A stretch of 64,000 bases of DNA from contig NC_062222.1 of NCBI RefSeq assembly GCF_902686445.1, forward strand, positions 131,137,035 through 131,201,034, read 5' to 3'. Origin of the DNA: Sciurus carolinensis (taxonomy: Eukaryota > Chordata > Mammalia > Rodentia > Sciuridae). The notes beneath the pieces were generated by a model, which saw only the letters and a list, made by a program, of their open reading frames with translations, was not told where the DNA came from and made no database searches. The translations under genes were made by a program, and so were the position numbers. Positions 33,991 to 44,935 of this stretch are shown one piece after another; the first letter of the stretch is position 1, and each line of letters starts with the position of its first letter.

Positions 33991-34914
33991 CTGGGTCTCC
34001 TCCTGTCCGCCACACAGCTTGCCTTCTCAGAAAGCAGAAGACAGGGAGCCTGACATGCATTTGGTGGGGATGGGCCCTGAAAGAACTCAGAGTAGGAGGC
34101 AGTACTAAAAAAGGCATTTCAGGGGAAGGTCACAGTATGAATCAATTATGAATACATATACCTTTAGAGATATTGAGGAATCCAGTCCGCCTAGAGAGGC
34201 AGCGGTAGCAGACTGATCATCCTCACGATTTCTAAGAGCACTGGAGTCCAAATCTCCAAAAGACCAGTGAACAGGTGGCTTCTTGAGGGTCCCCCCTCAA
34301 GGAATGCAGCCCCCGCCTCGGTAGCACCCCTGCCCCAGTGCAGGTTCCACATTTTGAGCAAGTGTTAACTAATGGTGATTGAGACCATCCTAGGATGATC
34401 CAGCACTCTGGCTCCGTCCAGTTTCCAGCTCCAAATTTAATGGGTACGCAGCAAGCTCAAATGACGATGCTGGCAGACCTCATGGAGCCCCACCAAAAAA
34501 TGTCAAGTAGAGCATCATGCTTCTAAGCTAAGACCCACTGGAAACTCGCTGGCTTTTCTTTTCCAATTATTTGTGGTGACCTTGACGCCCTAAGGATGAG
34601 TTAGCATGCTGCATCCGTGAGTGATAGAGTGTGTTTCCACTCAGCAGAGATGAGCAGAGGGACGTGGGGGTACACAGTCTCTAACTCACAGTAAGTTAGC
34701 ATGCCTACACTTATTTTTCTACCAAAAGGATGTGCACTGTCACAAGAGGAGTCAATGGCATCCACTTTTATCACTTAGAGCCTCCAGCTGTAAACAGGTG
34801 ATTTTCATTCTAACTCATTTAACAGAAGAATTCCAGAAGCTCAGAGAGTAAAAGGAAGATTTGGATATTCAGGATTTTTGCAATACATCAACCAGGGGTA
34901 TTTAAGCCTTTGTC
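33991..34914. other. Unclassified sequence
   Basis: No recognised repeat or gene. Contains 'gtagagcatcatgcttctaa' and other unassigned text. Confidence 0.4.
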
Positions 34915-35000
34915 CATTCTTTCATACATTCATTCCAAAATAATATTTTGAACACCTGCTTTACCTGGAATTGTTATAGGTACAGAAAATGCAGTGGAGG
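34915..35000 (-). repeat. L2 fragment, antisense
   Basis: 'cattctttcatacattcatt', 'tattttgaacacctgcttta' and 'attgttataggtacagaaaa' follow the antisense LINE-2 3' end. Confidence 0.6.
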
Positions 35001-35196
35001 CGGATCCTAAGATTTGGTTGAAAAAACTAGTGGACATATTTTAGGTCTCAGTGTCTGGACTCTCAAACCCCACAGCTGCCTCCTAAGGAAGCTGAGCTCA
35101 AGTTGCTGTTTCATCCAAGAGTCTGAAACCACCTAGGTTGGCTCAAGCACCCAGCACCTTGGCTAGTGTCAGGGTGGTAAAGTTCTTGTGTAGGAT

Positions 35197-35410
35197 TATT
35201 ATTTTTTTTTACTACTGGGGATCGAACCCAGAGGTGCTTAACCACTGAGCCACATCCCCAACCCTTTCTATTTTTTTTTTATTTTGAGACAGGGTCTTGT
35301 TAAGTTTCTTAGGGCCTCTGTAAAATGCTGAGACTGGCCTTGAACTTGCAATCCTCCTGCCTCAGCCTCCTGAGCCACTGGGACTACAGCCATGTGCCAT
35401 GGTACCTGGT
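35197..35410 (-). mobile_element. Sciurid dimeric B1-ID SINE, antisense
   Basis: Antisense order: T-run, 'ctactggggatcgaacccag' (B-box), 'ctgagccacatccccaaccc' (ID part), T-run, 'gagacagggtcttgttaagt', 'cctgcctcagcctcctgagc', then 'gactacagccatgtgccatg' (7SL part). The B-box and A-box regions are both visible. Confidence 0.9.
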
Positions 35411-35624
35411 TTGTGGAGAATCTTGACAATTGCAGTCCCACCATGATAGTACAGCAAGAGTAAAGAGAAATCCCAGAGGATAAGTGATGCTTTTGTGAAA
35501 AGAAAGGGAAGTTGGGAAGGCAAAAAATCATTGTCATCTCCTCTTCTATCCAGAGGACAGAGTGAGGTCATGCATGTGAATGTGTCAGCACTGCTCCAGG
35601 CACAAGGCATGTGCTTGATATATA

Positions 35625-35652
35625 AATAACAACAACAACAACAACAAAACAA
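35625..35652 (+). repeat. (AAC)n microsatellite
   Basis: Seven to eight AAC units with one AAAAC interruption. Confidence 0.9.
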
Positions 35653-36588
35653 CTTCAAAATCAACTACTCTGTGACTGGACATCAGAGCATGAAAAGTAA
35701 CTGGACTGTTGTTTTACTTATAAATATGCAGTCGTGTGGTGGCAGTAAGTCACATTTACATTATTTGGGAAATTTGGTGAACATTAACAGAAGTGTCTGA
35801 AATGTCAAAGTTGATGATCCTGCCTCTCCTGATGCTGCTCAGACTTCATTTAAATTTGGTCAGATATTTAATTAAGCACATGCTGTACACCAAATGCTGG
35901 GAGCAGTGTCTCAAGATTTTAAGAGGCCTCAGCAAACAAGATCTTAGAGTAGAAATGATAACAAGAGCAGGTCCAAACACCACCACCACTGTGAAGTGGT
36001 TGAAAGGGCAGAGGCATCTGACCTGAAGTCACAGCATAGCCACTACGGTTGTATGTAGCTGTGGTTGGAAAGAGCCTTCCTCCTGGAAAGGAGAGAAGGC
36101 TTCAGGCCAATATCACAACTTCCTAGAATAGCCTTCGAGACCAGGGTAGGAAAGAGATAGACAGCAAGTTCTGCCACTAGCAAGAATATCTATTGTGTAG
36201 TGTCTTTCACAAAAGACCCCCAGCATACTTTACCCTTAGAGGTGGGAAGAGGAAAACTATTGCCTCATGTCTCTGTGAATTTCCAGAACACAGTGGTGAA
36301 TTGTCTTCTAAGCTGGAATGAGACAAAAGCCAAGTGCCCATGCCTGCATGCTCAGGTGCATGGGGCATGAATTTATGCATTAGGAAAACAAATCTGTGGG
36401 AGTCATCATCACTGTGATAGGCAGCATTCCACTTTACCCCAATAATGCTGCAAATGAAGCTGAAGTGACTTCAGGTTTTATATGGCAGCTCAGAGAAGGA
36501 AACTCTTGAGAAGTAGGGAAAATATCTGAGCTAAGTATTATAATGAAAGTTCCAGTCCTACTTCTACCACTTGATGGACAGTTGTGAA
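35653..36588. other. Mostly unclassified sequence
   Basis: About 35860-35960 ('attaagcacatgctgtacac') may be an antisense L2 scrap. A 77-codon plus frame (35793-36026) has no motif. Confidence 0.4.
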
Positions 36589-36589
36589 G

Positions 36590-36785
36590 CCTCAATCAAA
36601 TCTCAGTCATTACAAACACTTGCAAATGTTACAAAGGGATTCTATGTGGGATCTCACAACCTTCACAACCACCCCCCATGCCTACTACTAGCCCCAATTT
36701 ATGGGGGAGACTAGTGACTTGCCCACCAGCACAGCCAGCAAATGTCTCCACTGGGATTGCACATCTTCTGCTATTTCTGAGCTTC
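36590..36785 (+). repeat. MIR-like SINE, sense
   Basis: 'gtgggatctcacaaccttca', 'tatgggggagactagtgact' and 'tgcccaccagcacagccagc' resemble MIR. Confidence 0.55.
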
Positions 36786-36789
36786 AAAA

Positions 36790-37250
36790 CCAATTTATTT
36801 TTATTGCTCTGAAACGAATCACCCCTCTCTCAGCACTGTAGAACAATGACCATTTGTTACCACCTCCTGGTTTGAGGGGTATTAGTCTCAGCTACACGAT
36901 CTCACTCAGTTTCTCAGGTGGTTGCAGTCAAACAGCCTACAGGTCTGCAGTCATTAGGAAGGCTGGTCACCACGCTGGTGGTTCATGCAGGCTGTTGGCT
37001 AAAACATCACCTGGAACTGTGGCCAAAACACATACCAGAGCCTCTCCATGTGGCCTGGGCTTCCTCACAGTATGGCAGCAGTATTCCAGAAGAGGGGTCC
37101 TGAGAGACAGCCAGGGGACACTGCATAGCATTGTCCCCACACAGGAAGAGTGGCAGGGACATTGCCACCCATTATATTCACTAGGCAGTACCACTAGGCC
37201 ACTCCATGTTCAAGGGAAGGGACATCAGATCCTCCCATGAGAAAAGTGTC
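36790..37250. repeat. Old interspersed repeat, probably LTR- or MER-type
   Basis: 'attgctctgaaacgaatcac' followed by 'ctcactcagtttctcaggtg', 'cctctccatgtggcctgggc' and 'cacagtatggcagcagt' follows a common mammalian repeat ('aacaaattacc...ctcacagtttctgtgg...ctctccatagggc') whose family I cannot name surely. The 128-codon plus frame here is therefore not a gene. Confidence 0.5.
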
Positions 37251-37635
37251 AAATAATTTGCAGATTTGCTTTAAAACCATGACACTGTAGCTGCTGCTGC
37301 ACAGGAAAATTACCTCCCTCTTCCCCTAAGATGCCCCAGACAGTTTTATTTATTATTGCAACAGTTTCAACTTCCAGTCTAGGCTCTGATCAACAAAGTT
37401 CTCTAAAATGGAAATGACAAGGTTCCCCAATTCTATCACATGGCCAGGCTGTGGATTATGTTCAGTATATGTGCATGCACAAGTTATAAACACACACATA
37501 AAATCATGAGGACTTTTTCAAAGTAGGAACTGCTAATTGTACAGAAAGCACTTTAATTCATGCAATTTTTGTATGTCTTCTTCCAGGTAATTAATTTTAT
37601 GGAAATTTACAATCCTTCCTCTCCTGTTCATCTCA
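37251..37635. other. Unclassified sequence
   Basis: No recognised repeat or gene. Confidence 0.45.

Positions 37636-37678
<43 letters not shown>
37636..37678 (+). repeat. (AC)21 microsatellite
   Basis: Perfect AC array followed by CTCACACATACACACA. Confidence 0.96.
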
Positions 37679-37684
<6 letters not shown>

Positions 37685-38307
37685 ATACACACAAACTACA
37701 TTCCTAGAACTCTTGGGAACATCAGACAAATACTCGTGCCACAAAGTTATATTAGGAAGTTAAATTAACTTTAAACATTGCCAGATACATGCATCCAACA
37801 GAAAAAGCTATTGGCAAATGTTGAACTTTCCTAGGCAACCTCAGAACAATTATATGTTTAACCTCAAACATTGATACCTGGTTCTCAGGTGGCATTTAAG
37901 ACACTGAGATGTATCTCTTTGTCACTTTGCCCTCCAAACAGTTCTGGAATTACCCTGCATTTTGCTGAGTTTGGGCAGTGGGCCAAGAAAAACATCTATG
38001 ATATAAAAATGACTGACTATTTCCATTATATATTCTTTTCTTCTTCCAAATAATGAAAATTTCAACTGTTCACAGGACTATCCAGCCAAAGAGTTTATTT
38101 TCCAAATTCACTCAAAGGTAGATATAGAGAGATCTGACTATATTCTGGTCAATGGCATATGAGTGAAAGTGTTGAATTATAACTTCTGACCCAGCCTCCT
38201 ATTCTCTTCTCTGTTTCCTATTGGCTGGAATATGGGTTGGTAAGTGATGCTTACCAATGTGCTCCCAATAGACCACAGGAGAATCTTCCATGTTCAGGAA
38301 AGCAGAG
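37679..38307. other. Unclassified sequence
   Basis: No recognised repeat; a 60-codon plus frame only. Confidence 0.4.
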
Positions 38308-38728
38308 TGTATTAGTCTGTTTTCCATTGCTATAAAAAAATACTTGATGCTGAGCAAGGTATAAAGAAAATAGTTTTATTTAGCTTACAGTTTTGTGGTC
38401 CCCGGGCATGGTGTTGACTTGGTTTTGGCAAGAGACCCCTTGGTTGTGTCACATCCTGGCAGATGCATTATGGCAGGTGTGTGAGAGGGAGAAATCACAT
38501 CACAAAACAGGAAACAAGAAAATAAGAAGGGGACAGTCTTGCTTTATGAAACAACCCTCTCATGAGAACTAGTTTTATGTCTCCCAAGGGCTACATCCCT
38601 AATGACCTGACACCTCCTATGAGGGTCCACCTCTTAAAGTTTCACCCCCTCCCAACCTCACCACACTGAAAGTCAAGCTTCCAGCATGAGCCCTTAAGGG
38701 TATACTCAACCACATTCAAACCATGACA
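38308..38728 (-). mobile_element. MaLR (MST-like) solo LTR, antisense
   Basis: Starts 'tgtattagtctgttttccat' and ends 'attcaaaccatgaca'. Contains 'tttagcttacagttttgtgg', 'ccctctcatgagaactagtt' and 'acacctcctatgagggtcca'. It is a different sub-family from the 26.9 and 51.6 kb copies. Confidence 0.82.
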
Positions 38729-39765
38729 CACAACAACAAGAAAACCCCTATCAGCTTGGCTTGATATGCTTTACTGTCACATTCAAAGACAGTTACCCAA
38801 AGAGAAGGAGCTTTGATCTGGCTTGAAAGTGAGCCAATAGACTCTTGCAGACCCAGGTAAATACCACCCCAGCTGTATCCAGCACTGGCTCTTCCTCCCC
38901 ACTCTTTGAATTCTGAGCTATCACCCTCCAACCTTTCAGGAGGGTCACCCGTCCACTGTTGCTGGCCTGGTTTATACTCCACCTGATTCACATCTGACAC
39001 CAATCCTCTCAGAGTCACTTAGAAAACCTTTCTGTTGATTAGCACTTTGCTATACTCCTCACATAGCTCTAATGGATCCTACAAGGTTCTATATACAGGC
39101 AAAACAGTGAAATATTTAAAACTGGCAAGTTTCAGGCAATAAGCCATCAGAATGGACACTGCCATAGACAGCTGCTTCAGAATGGACAACTGCCACAGGC
39201 AGCTACTTTGGCCACTGCCCTCTCAACTGTGCAGCCATCCAGGGTGCACCTGCTGGCTCCTGTGGATGCTGTTTCCTGACTCCTGGCCTGCTGCACCTCC
39301 CACTTCATATCAAAACGCTGTGGTAGAGACTTACCATGACCTGAAAAAAAGAGACATTCTAATGAGAAGATGGATGTTACCCTTAATTAAAAATCAAATG
39401 GTATGTGACCTTACAAAGGACTACAAGACAGAATATCTCTTCTGGGCTTTCGTTTACACATACAGAGTCTGCAGGCATGTTTTAGCATGCATAGATACTC
39501 AGCCTTGCTACAGACCACTGACTACAGCCCTTGCAACCTGGGTTTTAAATTCTGGCTTTGGCACACTTTGAACAAAACAGTACACTGTGGCCACAAGCAA
39601 TCCTGCAATTAGCAAAATGCTTCAACACTCAAGTGGGAATACCATGTTTGCACAAATGAGGGACATTGGTATGCCAGGCAGTAACCGTAACAGTAAAACA
39701 AAGAGACCTGCATCCTTAGGAATGGATTTTTCATCCTCACAGACACAAGAGCAGCTCTACGTTTC
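38729..39765. other. Unclassified sequence with a short local duplication
   Basis: At 39150-39210 a roughly 30-bp unit occurs twice ('cagaatggacactgccatag' and 'cagaatggacaactgccaca', each followed by 'cagct'). A 139-codon plus frame (39152-39571) starts in it and matches nothing I know. Confidence 0.4.
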
Positions 39766-39769
39766 TTAA

Positions 39770-39870
39770 TTGAATCCCACTAAATGTGTACCAAGTGCTT
39801 ATCCCGTACCAGGTATTGATGCTACCAGGTGCCAGGGAGACAAACAGAGGTGACTGGTGCAAGGTCCTAA
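39770..39870 (-). repeat. L2-like fragment, antisense
   Basis: 'gtgtaccaagtgcttatccc' and 'accaggtattgatgctacca' plus 'ggtgccagggagacaaacag' resemble the antisense L2 end. Confidence 0.5.
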
Positions 39871-40224
39871 CTGTCCAATGAACCGATGACTGATTCTTAA
39901 AAAGCTGTAATTCTATGGAATTATCATAATTGGCACATGAGGCAAGTGTTAGGGGACCACAGCTGAGCTTGCAGCTCCCATGTCCTGGCATCGGGCTGCC
40001 TAGGACTAAATGCACAACCCCTGAGTCAGGTAGTGAAGGGTAGATGATGCTCACCCCAACAATAGCAGGGACTGGCAGCCCAGACATAGAGACCACACGG
40101 GTAGGAAATGCCGCGTTCAGGAAGGCAGGATCAGGTGGAGAACCTGCAAGCTGTGCTTCTCCAACAATGGTGCATGTGAGCAACCCTGACCCAGTTATGA
40201 GGCTATGGTGCCTGTATGCTGGTA
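39871..40224. other. Unclassified sequence
   Basis: The minus frame of 168 codons (39737-40243) spans this and the L2 scrap and has no domain, so it is treated as chance. Confidence 0.4.
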
Positions 40225-40320
40225 CCCAACAAGACCATGACATCAGAGTTTCTGGGTGGAGTTGGGCACACGAGTTTGTGAAAAATCTTCAGGGGATGCT
40301 TAAGGTTGGTAACTAAGGGG
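40225..40320 (+). repeat. MER5-like hAT-Charlie fragment
   Basis: 'catcagagtttctgggtgga' and 'gttgggcacacgagtttgtg' then 'tcttcaggggatgcttaa' follow MER5A text. Non-autonomous DNA transposon scrap. Confidence 0.5.
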
Positions 40321-40429
40321 TGTGTGTGTATGAGAATGCTTAAGATCTACTCTTAGCGAGTTTCAAGTACGCAATACGTCATTATATACGACTCTGTGTA
40401 TTAGGCCTCCAGAGTGCATTCACCTTACT

Positions 40430-40625
40430 ACTGAAAGCATGCACCTTTGACCAACAGCTTCCATTTTCCCCACCCCAGCCCCTGGCCACCACCAGTCTCC
40501 TCTCTGCTTCTTTAAGTTCAACTTTTACATTGCGCTAACAAGTGAGGTCGTGCAGTCTTGGTCTTTCTTTGTCTGACTTATTTTTAATCAATGTCACGTC
40601 CTGCAGGTCATGCCAGTTGCCACCC
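40430..40625 (-). repeat. L1M 3' UTR, antisense
   Basis: 'gaccaacagcttccattttc' then 'ccccaccccagcccctggcc' and 'accaccagtctcctctctgc' is the reverse complement of the 'gccaggggctggggg' block in old L1 3' UTRs. Confidence 0.6.
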
Positions 40626-40639
40626 GTGGCAGATGTGTG

Positions 40640-40790
40640 CGTTGACAGGTTTGTTGATTAGGATGACTGCAGTAATTAGTTAACAATGTAGATGCATACC
40701 AAAATGTCACACTCTGCACCTTAAATATGTGTGGTTTTATCTGTAATTACAGTAAAGTTAGAAAAAATAAATAAATAAAGTTAGGAAAAA
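40640..40790 (+). repeat. L1M 3' end, sense
   Basis: 'caatgtagatgcataccaaa', 'atgtcacactctgcacctta', 'aatatgtgtggttttatctg' and an AAATAAATAAA tail match the last bases of an L1M element. It lies head-on to the antisense L1M piece on its left. Confidence 0.6.
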
Positions 40791-41064
40791 AAGTTAAAAA
40801 TGAACACCAAGATCAAGAACCAATTGTGGGTAGGAACCATTAAAATGAAAAGATAGACTTGTATCAGCGTGTTAATTCTGAATTTCAATTCAATTCTGAA
40901 TTTCTGAATTTCTGAGCATGCGGGGTGGGGTAACTCTAATTCCCATAACCTCAGTAGGTAGATACTAGAATTAATTCCATATTTCAGACAAGACCTGTAG
41001 AGCACAGCAGCAGGGTCAGGCTACAGTGCCCCCTTGCCTCATCTAGCCCTGGGTCCACCTAGAG
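40791..41064. other. Unclassified, with local gaattt repeats
   Basis: 40875-40915 contains short direct repeats of 'gaatttct'. Otherwise unassigned. Confidence 0.4.
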
Positions 41065-41628
41065 ATGGACCCAGAGCAAGAACATGGCGGACTCAAGGAA
41101 TCAAATCAAGGAGTCCCTGGGGGTCCACTCTCAACCACCATGCGGCCCCTTCTGTGCTTCTTTCTTGGAGGAAACTGGCACAGCACCAGGCAAAGGATAG
41201 AAGAGGAAGAGAGGAGAGGAAGGAAAAGGAGGAGCGGGGAGGAAGGAGGAAAGAGGAGAACACGGAGGCTGATCCTCCGACAGAAGACCATTCACTTCCA
41301 CAGCTCCTCAGGCCAGCAGGTACCTCAGTCTGAGAACGAGGACCCACAGGAGGCAGATGAGAAACAGGACCTGTCGGCCACTGGGCTGGAGCTCCTCTTC
41401 CATTTGGAAAGTCACTCCTGCCTCACGCCCTTGCCTGGGAGCCCCCGTTTCCCTCCGTCTGCCTACTTCAGCCTTGGACAGCAGACCCTTCTGTTGGCTG
41501 TTCCCGTGTTGCTGAGGAGAACGGTAGGAACCTGGGGATCTAGGAGGACCCCAAGACTACAGGCTGAGGTGCATAGGGTAGGGTCCAGGAGGTCCCTAGG
41601 TACCCGGTCACATGCAGACAGCACATGA
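41065..41628 (+). other. 187-codon open frame, probably not a gene
   Basis: The longest frame in the window. It starts with MDPEQEHGGL and has a basic/acidic stretch ('RQRIEEEERRGRKRRSGEEG') which is simply the reading of a purine-rich tract at 41195-41265. No domain, signal peptide, membrane segment or known family is recognisable. No homology-based start choice is possible. Overlapping minus frames of 84-95 codons are equally open. I regard it as chance, with a small possibility of a non-coding transcript. Confidence 0.15.
41195..41265 (+). repeat. Homopurine tract
   Basis: Almost pure A/G for about 70 bases with GGA and GGAA units. Can form triplex DNA; explains the charged stretch in the frame across it. 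Confidence 0.85.
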
Positions 41629-41914
41629 TGCAGCCATGACAACCAAGGAAGCTCACCTGAGACCTGGTATCTAGAAATTCTACTGGGGATTGGTCGTGTA
41701 GATGTGACTGGCTGGCATTCACTCACCTCAGCATGTCCCAAGGTCCCCATGATAAATCACACTGGTAGGATAGGGAGGACATCCCCAGAGCTTAGGGGTT
41801 ACCCCCAAAAGTCAGTCAAGGACCAAGCCTTTCTTTGCCCAAAGTTCACCTACGTGACATAGAATTGGTCCCATCTTGGAACTCAGTAGAATAGGATTGA
41901 CCCACACTTCCTGC
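41629..41914. other. Unclassified sequence
   Basis: No recognised repeat or gene. Confidence 0.4.
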
Positions 41915-42245
41915 TAGCATTTCCTGGCTGAGTGAACTTGGGAAGACTCCTCAAGCTCTCTGAGCCTCCTTTGTTCCACTTGTAATACAGTGGCAACACC
42001 CTGGTTAGGAGGTTGGGGGTGGCCAGGGTGTTATGCACTGTAAAAATAGTAAGATCAGTTATGCCGTCGGTCCAAAATGAACAGGAGGTTATTTTTAGGG
42101 AAAATCACAGAAATTGCAATACCTGGAGAGTGTGCCTCAACCTAGAAAATTACCATTTCTATGGAAACACAATTGTCATGTCACTCCACAGGCATTTATT
42201 AGGCACCCATGTGTGCCAAGTCCTAGAGAGGCAGGAAGAGAAGGG
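41915..42245 (-). repeat. MIR fragment and L2 scrap, antisense
   Basis: 41915-42005: 'gagtgaacttgggaagactc' and 'ctctctgagcctcctttgtt' follow antisense MIR. 42170-42245: 'acaggcatttattaggcacc' and 'catgtgtgccaagtcctaga' resemble antisense L2. Confidence 0.6.
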
Positions 42246-42503
42246 CATGTTTCTGAGCAAGTCTCTGTGACTGGGGAAGTGATGGATGAAAGGGTGTTAT
42301 TAGCATGCAGATTAACTCAGATCCAAGGGCATGGGATGCAGCTTGCCCCCTGAACTTCCCAAATTCCCACAGTCAGCTCCTCTCAGCAGGCGTACTTCAT
42401 AATTCCAGGTGTGCTGGAACCTTCTATGAGATACTAAGCTTCTTCTCCCCTCAGCCACAGTCTTTAAAAGGTACTCTAAAAAATGTGACAGCAGCACAGG
42501 CAG
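42246..42503. other. Unclassified sequence
   Basis: Short stretch before the CA array; nothing recognised. Confidence 0.4.
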
Positions 42504-42540
42504 GCACACACACACTCACACACACTCACACACACACACT

Positions 42541-42571
<31 letters not shown>

Positions 42572-42726
42572 ACACTCACACACACACACACTCACACACA
42601 CTCACACACACACTCACACACACTCACACACTCACACTCACACACACACACTCACACACACACTCACACACACACACACTCTCTCTCTCTCACACATACA
42701 CACACACACACACACTCACACACAGT
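42504..42726 (+). repeat. Complex (CA)n/(CACT)n array, about 220 bp
   Basis: CA runs are broken at irregular intervals by CT, giving higher-order blocks such as CACACACACT and CACTCACA, with one (CT)n island near 42680. This is the largest simple repeat in the window. A 147-codon Thr-His-Leu frame across it is an artefact. Confidence 0.95.
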
Positions 42727-42959
42727 CTTTTTGGTATGTGTAGGATAGTTTTCTCCCTTGGCATACTTTAACACTTGGCATCAGACAACCAGGAGGGGGT
42801 GTTTTAAATACACTGTGTGTTTTAAATACAGATGTTTTGAAAGATGATTTTGGATTCCAAAATTAAAAAGGGGAAGATTTTTCTTCAATGTTACACATTT
42901 CATTGAGCTCAGCATCTCTCTTCCTCAAGTCTCAATGCCTGTATGCATCCGTGGTAACC
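42727..42959. other. Unclassified sequence
   Basis: A short duplication of 'gttttaaata' occurs at about 42803 and 42819. Nothing else. Confidence 0.4.
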
Positions 42960-43085
42960 ATTCATTGATACAACAGATTTTTATTGAGCATCTACTCTGT
43001 ATTTTCAGTGTTGTAGGTAGAAGGAAAAAAAAAAAAACAATGAGTAAGCTCGTGTTTTAAACTCCCTGCCTTTGTGGAACTTATA
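42960..43085 (-). repeat. L2 fragment, antisense
   Basis: 'tacaacagatttttattgag', 'catctactctgtattttcag' and 'ctccctgcctttgtggaact' follow the antisense LINE-2 3' end; interrupted by an A13 run at 43025-43037. Confidence 0.65.
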
Positions 43086-43089
43086 TTCT

Positions 43090-43290
43090 ACTGGACTCTG
43101 ACAGAACATTGGCTTTCGAAAGTTATGAACTGAGTTCAAATCACCCATCAATAGTGAGATCCTGGGCACCTGGCCAAACTCATCTGTGCCTGGTTTTATC
43201 ATTTTGAAATGGAGCTCATAATCCAAAGCTCCTAGAGTTATTGTGAAAATAAACGAAGCAACCACACTACTGCACATAGAGCAGTTCTGG
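43090..43290 (-). repeat. MIR SINE, antisense
   Basis: 'gatcctgggcacctggccaa', 'actcatctgtgcctggtttt', 'ctagagttattgtgaaaata' match antisense MIR in order. Confidence 0.65.
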
Positions 43291-43524
43291 CTTGCAGGGC
43301 CGCTGGATGTATGCTAGGTGTCCCTTCCCTTCTACCATTTATTTCCAGGACTCAATGCAATTTCACTTACAGACCATGGAAGGACATTAGGTAGTAGGTG
43401 AGTTAGAGGCAATAAATGCCTGTCACTCGATAAACTCAAAAATAAAATCTGAGTCTGGTGTTCTGGCCAGTGGCTTACCTTCTGCTTCATATTTCCCCAC
43501 ACGAGCTTAAAGAAGACAATGCAA

Positions 43525-43785
43525 GAAATAGGAGAATGTCCAAGTCACGGTCAGGAGACCTGATTTTATGACTAGCTCCTCAAACAACAGCTATATGTCA
43601 TGGGACAACTCACCCTCCCACTCCAAGTCTCAATTCCGTGAGCTGCGAAAGGAGGGCTGCGTCAGATCTGTGTTCTCATCCAGGCTACACCGCGGCATCC
43701 CCTCAGGAGTGAGCTCTTAAAATATATGGATGCCCCAAAATTAAATCAGAATCCCTGGAGGGACGTTATAAAAGCTCCTCTAGTG
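43525..43785. repeat. MIR-like and MER5-like fragments
   Basis: 43525-43690 resembles antisense MIR ('gacctgattttatgactagc', 'gtctcaattccgtgagctg'). From about 43695, 'gagctcttaaaatatatgga', 'atcagaatccctggaggga' and 'ttataaaagctcctctag' follow MER5A, a hAT-Charlie element. Confidence 0.55.
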
Positions 43786-44335
43786 TGAAGCCAGGACCCA
43801 GCGCCTCCAGGCTCAGCTCTAATATGCAAGGACTGGCCTCGCAGCCCACGTGCCCATGGAGGCCCAGCATGCAAAGCAGAGGCACGAATCAGGCAGGCTC
43901 ACCTTCCAGGCCAGAGCAGCAGGGCCAGGCAGAAACGGGAAGGCACGGAGGGGATCTCTGCTGCTGCTGGGGATGGGGCCAGTGTCCTCGTGCACCATCT
44001 TCATGGACATGTGCCTGTGCACTCCAGTATGTATACAGTTGTCAGAGTGAGGAGTTTTTCAGTTTCATTTTCATTTTGTATAAACAAACAAAACCCAAAA
44101 TCAAACTCCTGTGGATCATGCTAGTCCTACGGGCCACAGTGACTGGTCCCCATCCCCTAAGACTGGGTAGGCTCAGTTGTGGGGATGTGAGACCCAGTTG
44201 AACATGTAGGTTTGGAGCTTCACTTTCTTCCTCTCTCATGACTTTTTTCATCATGTCTGCCCCTCTAGGAGCCACTGTAGACATTTTCCTTCTAATCGCA
44301 TCCCATTAATTTTTTGGGGGGGGTTGTAAAATATT
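43786..44335. other. Unclassified sequence
   Basis: A 138-codon plus frame (43785-44201) has no domain. No recognised repeat. Confidence 0.4.
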
Positions 44336-44339
44336 TTGA

Positions 44340-44720
44340 GTAATCAATTTCTCATTTTATTATTTTCTTTTTTTATTTTTATTTTTACAGACTGCATTTT
44401 GATTCATTATACACACATGGGATGCATCATTTCATTTCTATGGTTGTACATGATGTAGATTCATACCATTTGTGTAATCGTACATGTACATAGGGTAACG
44501 ATGTCTGTCTCATTCCTCCGTCTTTCATACCCCCACCTTTCATTTCCCTCTACATAATCTAAAGTTCCTCCATTCTTCTCTCACCCCCGACCCCATTGTA
44601 TATCATCCTCCACTTATCAGTGAAAACATTCAGCCTTTGGTTTCTTAGGATTGACTTATCTCACTTAGCATGATGTTCTCCAATTTCCATCCATTTATCT
44701 GCAAATGCCATAGTCAGCAA
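44340..44720 (-). mobile_element. L1 3' end, antisense
   Basis: T-rich tail near 44355-44390, then 'ttgattcattatacacacat', 'ctatggttgtacatgatgta', and 'gatgttctccaatttccatc' with 'catttatctgcaaatgcca'. This is the reverse complement of the squirrel L1 3' UTR and the last part of ORF2. Short 5'-truncated copy. Confidence 0.87.
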
Positions 44721-44859
44721 AGGGAGGAACTACTCTAAAGGAAAAGTCAAACAATGGAGAAACCAAGTCAAGTTAAAAACCAAAAATAAGCCAAAATGAC
44801 CAGACCCCATTAAATTCTAATGTTAAGATATGCTGTACATCTCTTTGTGTCTCTATGTA

Positions 44860-44935
44860 ATATATACGTGTAATGTAATATATATAATTGTATATATGTA
44901 CACATGTATGCATGTATGTGTATATACACGTATCT
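44860..44935 (+). repeat. AT/TG alternating purine-pyrimidine tract
   Basis: Mixed TATATA, TATG and ACATGTATGCATG units with several small palindromes. Low complexity. Confidence 0.85.

Noticed and set aside
36854..37240. 128-codon plus frame
   Set aside because: Lies entirely in an old interspersed repeat.
39737..40243. 168-codon minus-strand frame
   Set aside because: It runs through an L2 scrap and touches MER5-like sequence, with a competing plus frame and no domain.
40430..40790. Possible inverted-repeat transposon from opposing L1M pieces
   Set aside because: The two pieces are different parts of L1 3' ends facing each other, not complementary terminal repeats.
42504..42726. Possible CRISPR-like regular array
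   Set aside because: The periodicity is simple-sequence CA/CACT with no unique spacers, in a mammalian context.
42305..42748. 147-codon Thr/His/Leu-rich frame
   Set aside because: It is the translation of the CA/CACT array; a dinucleotide repeat without stop codons is open by construction.
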